This document shows, piece by piece, positions 56,957 to 64,000 of a stretch of DNA of 64,000 nucleotides (within the stretch, counting starts at the first letter, position 1; each line of letters begins with the position of its first letter). The stretch covers positions 20,995,753 through 21,059,752 of the forward strand of contig HG738138.1 of NCBI GenBank assembly GCA_000499405.2, in the 5' to 3' direction. The notes below the pieces were generated by a model. It saw only the letters and a program-made list of their open reading frames with translations. It was not told the origin of the DNA and searched no databases. The position numbers and the translations under genes were made by a program. Origin of the DNA: Onchocerca volvulus. Lineage: Eukaryota > Nematoda > Chromadorea > Rhabditida > Onchocercidae.

Positions 56957-59900
56957 CAGATAAGAATATATTAGAAAGTGTCATGGATTCGGCTGGATTG
57001 ACAGCGGAAAATGTACAAAATGTCAGAGAAATGGGAAATGATTTAATCGACAAATTATCGGAAGAAATTGAAGAAGGCACTAAAAGCTTTGATGAGTTAA
57101 AAAATGAAATGGATAAAGCAACTTCAGATGTTCTTTTAGCCGCCGAAAAAATGGTACATGGGACTGAAGATGAAGTAACTGAAATGCTGAAGAAGACTAA
57201 AGAGAAGCTGGACGATTCAGTAAACGATGTTGACTGTGATTTTTCTGGAGTGATCAGCAATCTGAAAACGTTTAGTAATGAGATCCAAGAGAAAGCCTCA
57301 GAAAATTTGGGAGATATCAAGGACAAAATGAATAAATTCGCTGAGAATATCGGCAAAACTGTTCCTGAAATAGCCAGTAAATCAGAAGAATTGATAGAAA
57401 GGAGGACTGAAAACGTATTAGGTGCCATGGACAATAACAGTGAACTTTTCGAAGATGCCGACGGAAGAGTTTCTGAAATATTTACTGGGTTCGAAGAATC
57501 ATGCAAAGTAACTGTCACAGGCAAATTAGGAGAAGCCATGAATAAAAATGTTGATGGAGCAAATTCTGAAAAAATCGATGCATTTGAAAAATTCGATAGT
57601 GAAATTAATGAGAAATCTGCTGATAAATTGGAAAAAGAAGACGGAAAAATAGATGAATTCATAAAAGAAACTTTTGGGGAGTTTCAAAAATTAAATGAGA
57701 AAGCAGATAATAATACAATGGTTGTAGAAGAAATTGGTAGAGAAAAATTAGAAGATTTCAAGGAAGGAATCAATGAAAAAGTCAATGAGATCAATATAAG
57801 GACAAGCAGTGAAGAAGATATTATCCATGGATCAGATGATGGAGAAAAGGGGATAGTCGAGATCAGTGATATCTGTGTTGCGGAGAATGATAATGATATG
57901 AAAAAAGACGAATTCTCGAAAGAAAATCCAGTTGACGCAATAAGCGATCTTCTAGGTGTTGAAGGTACTGTTAATTTACGAAGCAACACTTCTAATGAAG
58001 ATAACGAAAAGATGGAAGAAGTGACAGAAGAGATAGCATCGAAACCAGAACATGACAAAGAGACGCAAGCCATTAAGAAGATCATACCGGCAGGAGAAAA
58101 TGTTCCAGAACAAGTGGGCACCCTTTCCGAAACCGGCATTTATCATGACGATTATGAGCCGGAGAAACCGGGAGATATCGTGACGACAAAATTGGGAGAT
58201 TTTGTGAATGATAAAGTAGATGAAGCAGACAAGTTGCTGGAAGAAGTATTTAATGTTAACAGAAAACTGAAAGAACCGGAAGTAGTTGCTGTAGCAGCTC
58301 AAGAAGTATGCTTCTCGAGATTCAAATTTATGTTCTTTGAAATGAAAATTTGAGAAATTTAAAGTTAAATTTTAACGATGAAACATTTTTTGGAATTTAT
58401 CCTGAAAAAACGAAGTTGAAAAAAATTTGCAAAATCAGCTGGAAAGATTCTTCAAATTTCTTTACTGAATTTTCCATTTTTGATTTTCAGGATGTTACAC
58501 ATCAAAAAGAAACAGAAAAAACAGATACAGTTATCGATATAGTAGGCGAAGTATTGCAGAAGGTCAACCTTAATCAATACTGCATTGGTTGTGAAGTATT
58601 TATTTCTTTTTTTTTTCTTTTTTTTTTTTGGTTTTTACTTAGATTCGTTGATTATTAGAATCACAAAATTTGGAATTTTGAAGTTTTTTTTTTGGCTTAT
58701 TGAATTTATTATTCGAGTTTCAGTTTTAAATAGATTTCTTCCTTATATGTGTGCTGTATGAAATTCGTCAAAAATTTTTTAAGAAAACTTCCTTCAATAT
58801 TCGATTACTATTGACCATGAAATTGTCACGCAGAGTTACCCATTATCAGTGATGATTAATTTCCTAGAAACTAATCATTCTCTCGATATTTTTCAAGCAA
58901 ACCGAAGGATGATAACGAAAATCCATTAATTGCAAATCCATCCGATGATGCATGAATGAGGCCTTTCAGGCTCTTGCATAAATGCCCGCATCCTTCATTC
59001 CTGTCGTTTTAGATTATCTATTATTTTTTATGTTCGTTCCATTTAATTTATTATTCATCTGGCCATTACTTCATCATTTCAATCTATTTTGGCCTAACTA
59101 CAAGGCTTACACTTTAACCCTCATTTGATTCTTACATCTCTCATGTTGCATGCATTGAACGAAGCATGCTTGCATGTCATCAGCACCATAAATTACTTGC
59201 AAAGCATCTTGTGAATGACATTTCATAGTAATCTTCCTTCCTTCTCCATTATTTCATGTCATTTCCGTCTAATCTTCCCCATTCCATATTCCCACATTAA
59301 ACTTTCATTTCAGAAAAGTCTAACGATTAATAATCTGATTATAACAGATGATTATTTAAATACAATCGGTCAACAACTTCTGTCCTTATCGTCTTTCAGA
59401 TGCTTGTACATGCGTTTTCCCGTTGTACAGCTTGTGCTGACATAAAAAACACATTAATGCTGAAAATTCAGTTAATATTGATTAAAAATATAAAATATTT
59501 ATAAAATTGATAGAAAAATCTTGTGTTTCTTAAATTTTAATATAGGAAAATTACAAGTATAATTTCTTAAGGATATATAAATAATTCTACAGTTTTAGTT
59601 CCTTTTTTCTCAATTGTTGTTTATCAAATATGCAAGGATTGTTGAAAAAAAAAAAAGTCTTTTTTCAAACAGAGGTCAAGTGGATCGATTATGATGGACA
59701 TTTACAGACCAAAATGTTTCAAAAAAGCCGAAATTTACAAATTTTTAGAAAACGTAGAAGTAGCATATTGAGTAATCGAAATTCTTCTCAAATTACAAAT
59801 AAAAAAATTTGGGGTTACTACACCAGTAGAGGGCATGCAGCTTTATTGTTTAATTTATTCCAGCGTCATTTGATTCGTATATTTTTATTCCTTGATTCTA

Positions 59901-62900
59901 ATTCCTAATTCTTGGATGAAATTCAGTACTTAGTTCTTATTCATCTGGATAGTAGAATTCATTTCTTAAAATTTGACTTACTTTCTTCTTGCTAATACTT
60001 TATTCGATTGTTTTTCAGATTCTAAATGCAGTTTTCTATTTTATCAGTTTCATTATGCAGAATCTATTTTTTCCGACAAAAATTTTTTGTTGACAATTTT
60101 ACATATTGGGAAAGCTTAAAGTTTTTAAAAAAATGAAATTGTTTTCAGTGGCTTGTTCCTTTCATTCGCTTTCGAAAAAAAAAAAAAAAAAAGAAAAAAA
60201 GAAAAAATGTGATTAACAATAAGCGAGGAGTACTATACTAAAGATAAAAAAATTTCCTCTGCTTTATTTTCCGATTCATCATTAATACTGTGTAATTTAG
60301 GCGTTATTTAAATAAATCTGTTAAAGTTTATTTTTATAAAGAATGTTAAGTGAAAAGAATCAAAATACTCATGAAGTTATTTACCTCTAATTTAACAACC
60401 TACTTTTGATTCTGTTCCTCGTTTTCTGATTTGCAATAAATCAAATTCAGTCTGGGATAAAAGATCGTAGAAAGCAGTTAGATGGGTAAAGAGATAAGCA
60501 GAAATATTTATAAATTTACCATGTAAGGAAAAAAAAATCAGAAAGAATAAAGTGAAATTTTGGACAGAATTCGATGAATTATTGTCTTACCAAAAATTTT
60601 TTGGTTCGAAATAACTAATGAACCTATAAATATAATAATTTGAATTATGAATTATCGATCAAACAAAATCACTTATTAATGATTCTGATTTAGCATCGAT
60701 AGGTGAAAAATTATCGCAAATAAATTGATCTTTGCCGTTCTATCAGCTTTGAAAATTTTTCACTGCTTATCAGTTTCACTTCTAAATAATCTATAATTGA
60801 ACATCATCCATATTTTCAAATTATTTAATTTATAATTTGCCTTAAAATGGTGAGAATATTGAGAAAATTTGAAAAATTTTGCAGGGAAGAGAAAAAAAGG
60901 AACTTCATGATGTTATGATTGATCTAAATGATTGCAGCACTGCAACTAGTGATAGCAAATCTGAAACGTTGGTTTTCTGATTCATATATTTTTGATTTGT
61001 AGTTGTTTCTTTGCTGCCAATCGATCCAGTCGATACTGTGATAATTTGTGTATGATTTTTCCTTTAAATGGAATAGATAACGTTAATGTAATGTATTTTG
61101 CTTAAATTCATTCATTTTTTCTCATTGTATTTGTAGGCGAATTATTGGAGACGAAGAGCAAAAATTAGCCAACGCCTCACCACAACTTCCACCTATTCCT
61201 GGACAGAACAAGGTTTCAGTTTTTCCTGTACAAATTAATTCAGATGAAAACATACAATTACATGTATCATCAAATACGATATGCAAATATACATTGTTCA
61301 TTAATAATACGATTTTTTTCTTTTCATTTTAATAATTTGAAGTAAACTTGTAAGTTTTTCATGATCTAATCTAGCTCCTGGTCAAACACATTAAAGCTGC
61401 AAATGATTTAAACGAGATAAGTCTTATCAAATGATTTTAAATTTTGGATAAGTAGTTTCTACACATAGTTTGATTTTCACTTTTGTTAAATCCAATTATT
61501 CTTATTATAATTGAGTGTAACAATTGCTACTAAACCGTTAATTAATTTCTCAGGAATTGAATCCCGCGAATGAATCAGAGCCTGTAGTACTACAATATCC
61601 AGAGATTACCGAATCACTGAATATCGCATCGGAAAATACTGATAAAAAGGTGCGTGAAATAATTTTGTTGAATTGCAATTCGTATTAAAAGTAAATGCAT
61701 GATAGATGCAGTAGCATTGCGGCAGTATAATAATTGAATATTCTGAATAACAAACAACGAAATATTTCAATGAGAGATGAAAAATGTCTGAGGGAATAAC
61801 TCAATTGCATCGGATTATTTGTGCAAATTAAGCTGAAGTAGGAACAGAAGAAGAAATGAAGAAACTGTTTTATAAAATTGACTCAAACAATTTTCATCTG
61901 TATAGTGTTTATGGGAAAGCTATTTCTTGTACCGGTCCTACATCAGTTTCATACAACTTCAAAATAATAGTAACTTTTAGGAACCAGAATTTAAGCATTC
62001 CAGTGAAGTAACACTGGAATCAAGCTTTGTTCTTGGAAAATCTACCGACCAAGAGAAAACTGAGCTTGAGATCAAGCCAATACCAGATCCAATGCATTCT
62101 AAAGGAAATGTTGCGCACTTTACTGATGAGGTTAAGTTATTGATTTCAAGCCATATCTTCCTACTGCATACAATAAGTCCCACCTATGGTAATCTGAATA
62201 ACCATCTTCTCATTTGCTTTAGTTTTAATTATTAATTTTATTTGCACTAAACCACACATCATATCTAATATTCCTCTCCCTTTATGATTCTCCTAAAATG
62301 CTAAAGAGGGTAGGATGTCAGATTATCTTTAATTCTAGTAGGAGATTCGAGGTAAACTTCGAACGATTTTTATCTAGAGGTGAACTTCAGTTCATTGGAA
62401 GTTGAAGATTTTATCTTCAATTATTCATTGATATAAATATGTAATTGAAGTGTATAGTGCATATTAAAAGTATTTATGACATAACTGCGCGTAATAAATT
62501 ATTTTTATTACATTAGCCATTTGGAAAAACTGAAGATCATTATATGTTTGTAGTAACTTTGACAAAACTTAGATGCATGCAGCACAACAAGTGTACCAAT
62601 ACATTAACTGTTTAAATGGCTGCCCAAGTTTTTTAGTTCATATTTTATATAATACAGTAAAGGTCTTTAAATAGCATGCATTTCATACTGGACAGATTTA
62701 ATAGTTATAAACATAATCGGACATCGAAGAATAATGGAATGGATTACAGGTTGCGGTAAATATAAACAAAATGTTTGAATTTCCTTCAAGCAATACTATT
62801 CCTTCGTCGTTCCAATCATCAACTCCAGAAGAGAACCTTGAATTCTCGATGACTGCAGTTGCTCTCGAGAGCACATTACAAAAAACTGTCCCGATGAAAG

Positions 62901-63950
62901 TCGATGATCAAGATAAAACAATCATAGAAGCGGAAATCAAACCAGTACAAGAGAAAACTGAATCAAAATTTCAGGTTTATTACACAATAGTTCTTCGCAG
63001 TAGATTTTCTTCAAAATTATTGCTATTCCACCTGATATTAATTCACCAATAGTGCTTTGAGTTTCAATCATTTCTTTAACTTAAGATGCAGCTCAGCAGG
63101 TCTGAACTTCTTTTACAACTTCCAGTTTGCTTTCTTTGTAAGAGCTTTCCGTTTTTTGCTTTAATTGTTTCGTAATTTTTTTTCGCATTTTCATAAAATT
63201 TATAACTGACTTTTCTTTTCTTAGCTCTCTTAATTTTTTACTTTAATTCCAAGCCTTTTTTCTTAAATTTTCTTTTTGCTTTGCTTATTTTTTTTTTTTT
63301 TTTTTTTGATATCATCTGAGAATTTGAAGAGGAAGAACACTGAAAAGGAAAAAAAGACGACTGACAGCTTTTTACCAGAATTGAGCCTGGAAATCAAAAA
63401 TTTCGTTAATTGAGCAATTTGAAAAAGTTATTTTTAAAAATTCAGCACAAGAAATCGTGCAAGATTATCATGACCAATATTATTTATGAAATGGAAAATT
63501 ATTAGCTGTGTTTGACATTGGGGATTTCTGATTTTTTTTGTTTTCTAAATAATGGATTTTCTCATGCACTACATATTATCTTCCCTAGAACATTAATAAT
63601 TCAATAAGAGCAATAAATGATTTTTCAGTTATGTAATGCTATGAAAATAACATTTAATCTTGGAATAACAACTTCCTTCAACATATAAAATTGTGCCATT
63701 CGCATTTAAAAATAAAAAGAAAAGACGAAGAAAAAAAAGGAAACAATTTTAGTCTACAAAGACAAATTTCGCAGAAAAATCTGTAAATCTTGGTGGTCCA
63801 CCTAATCATGCGCCACCATTATCACCAGAAAATACAGTCTCCGTGTTACCATCACCCAAAAATGTGCCGCCACCAGTACCACCGAAGAAAAAATCTATTG
63901 AAATGATCCTTGCAGAAGAAGCCAAAGCTATGGGGCAGCATTCATTAAGG
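56953..63950 (+). CDS. Long acidic, probably disordered/coiled-coil protein; 3' end outside the window
   Basis: Exons: 56953-58305, 58491-58562, 60885-60967, 61137-61212, 61554-61649, 61981-62130, 62750-62974, 63753-63950, followed by a GT donor; phases agree, about 751 aa so far. The first exon is a 451-codon intronless block very rich in Glu, Asp, Lys, Asn and Ser, with heptad-like helical stretches and almost no Cys or Trp. Later exons are acidic and Pro/Ser-rich; the last shows NVPPPVPPKKKS, an SH3- or WW-type ligand pattern, then a short helix EMILAEEAKAMGQ. No signal peptide, membrane segment or domain that I know. An acceptor at 56893-56894 suggests trans-splicing of the leader. It could be a cytoskeletal or adaptor scaffold, but that is only a guess. 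An upstream-coding alternative start is excluded by an in-frame stop. Confidence 0.82.
58563..60884 (+). other. Intron 2 of the acidic-protein gene
   Basis: 2.3 kb with several T and A runs (58603-58630, 60176-60192) and short ORFs without motifs. Flanking exons join in phase 0 without it, but a skipped small exon cannot be excluded. Confidence 0.55.
62975..63752 (+). other. Intron 7 of the acidic-protein gene
   Basis: About 0.8 kb, T-rich (long T run 63287-63307), no coding signal seen. The preceding intron, 62131-62749, is likewise featureless. Confidence 0.55.
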
Positions 63951-64000
63951 GTATTTTCAAGTTTTTTTTTTGTTTTTTATTTCTACTAATTTTTTTTTCA

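Noticed and set aside
56943..57662. 239-codon open frame on the minus strand
   Set aside because: It is fully antisense to the first exon of the acidic-protein gene. The Glu/Asp/Lys/Asn codons of that exon read as Ser/Phe/Leu/Ile on the other strand and rarely give stops, so a long antisense frame is expected. No splice context or motif supports it.
57684..58302. Two further minus-strand frames of 151 and 108 codons
   Set aside because: Same cause: shadows of the charged plus-strand coding exon.
1..64000. CRISPR array, rRNA genes or integrated viral genes
   Set aside because: No regularly spaced repeats with unique spacers, no rRNA core sequence and no recognisable viral polymerase, capsid or integrase motif were seen on either strand.

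Overview
The window is eukaryotic, AT-rich and intron-rich. Every exon I could join uses GT-AG introns with short pyrimidine-rich, TTTCAG-like acceptors. Several first exons carry an acceptor just 5' of the ATG, as expected for spliced-leader trans-splicing, and one sequence differs from the nematode spliced leader SL1 at a single base. The protein families also point to a nematode: a nematode-type Gi/o-class G-alpha with a GECGKST P-loop and a Kunitz/lustrin repeat protein. The base composition would suit a filarial or other spirurid nematode, but that last step is inference. There is no sign of bacterial, viral or operon-like prokaryotic content.

Layout. (1) About 162-5157, plus strand: COP9 signalosome subunit 1 (CSN1), twelve exons, 5' end possibly outside the window. 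(2) 9034-13979, plus strand: a complete eight-exon heterotrimeric G-protein alpha subunit (355 aa). (3) 14636-16840, minus strand: a four-exon small membrane protein with a Cys-rich ectodomain, convergent with the G-alpha gene. (4) 20674-28055, minus strand: a complete twelve-exon adenylate-forming enzyme (acyl-CoA synthetase/4-coumarate-CoA ligase type, 529 aa). (5) 34711-46949, plus strand: a very long secreted-type protein with twelve Kunitz domains alternating with nine lustrin-type Cys-rich domains. (6) 56953-63950, plus strand: the 5' part of a gene for a long acidic, probably disordered protein that runs off the right edge.

The stretches between genes (5.2-9.0, 16.9-20.7, 28.1-34.7 and 47.0-56.9 kb) hold no gene I can support firmly. 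They and the larger introns do hold repeat structure: a 225-bp pair that is identical base for base in inverted orientation 27 kb apart, a diverged 78-bp dispersed repeat, a 55-bp-arm foldback, a Helitron-like 3' end, a minisatellite, the SL1-like sequence and a 24-bp tandem array inside a small ORF.

The genes do not form one pathway. They cover protein-degradation signalling (CSN1), receptor signalling (G-alpha), lipid or carboxylate activation (the ligase) and probably cuticle or extracellular-matrix protease control (the Kunitz protein). The most notable biology is the Kunitz/lustrin gene: almost all its Kunitz domains have lost, as a pair, the two cysteines that brace the inhibitory loop, only the last domain keeps all six, and a decayed lustrin-Kunitz exon pair lies in its last long intron. 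Exon coordinates were assembled by hand from splice signals, reading frame and remembered family features. No alignment or transcript data were available.
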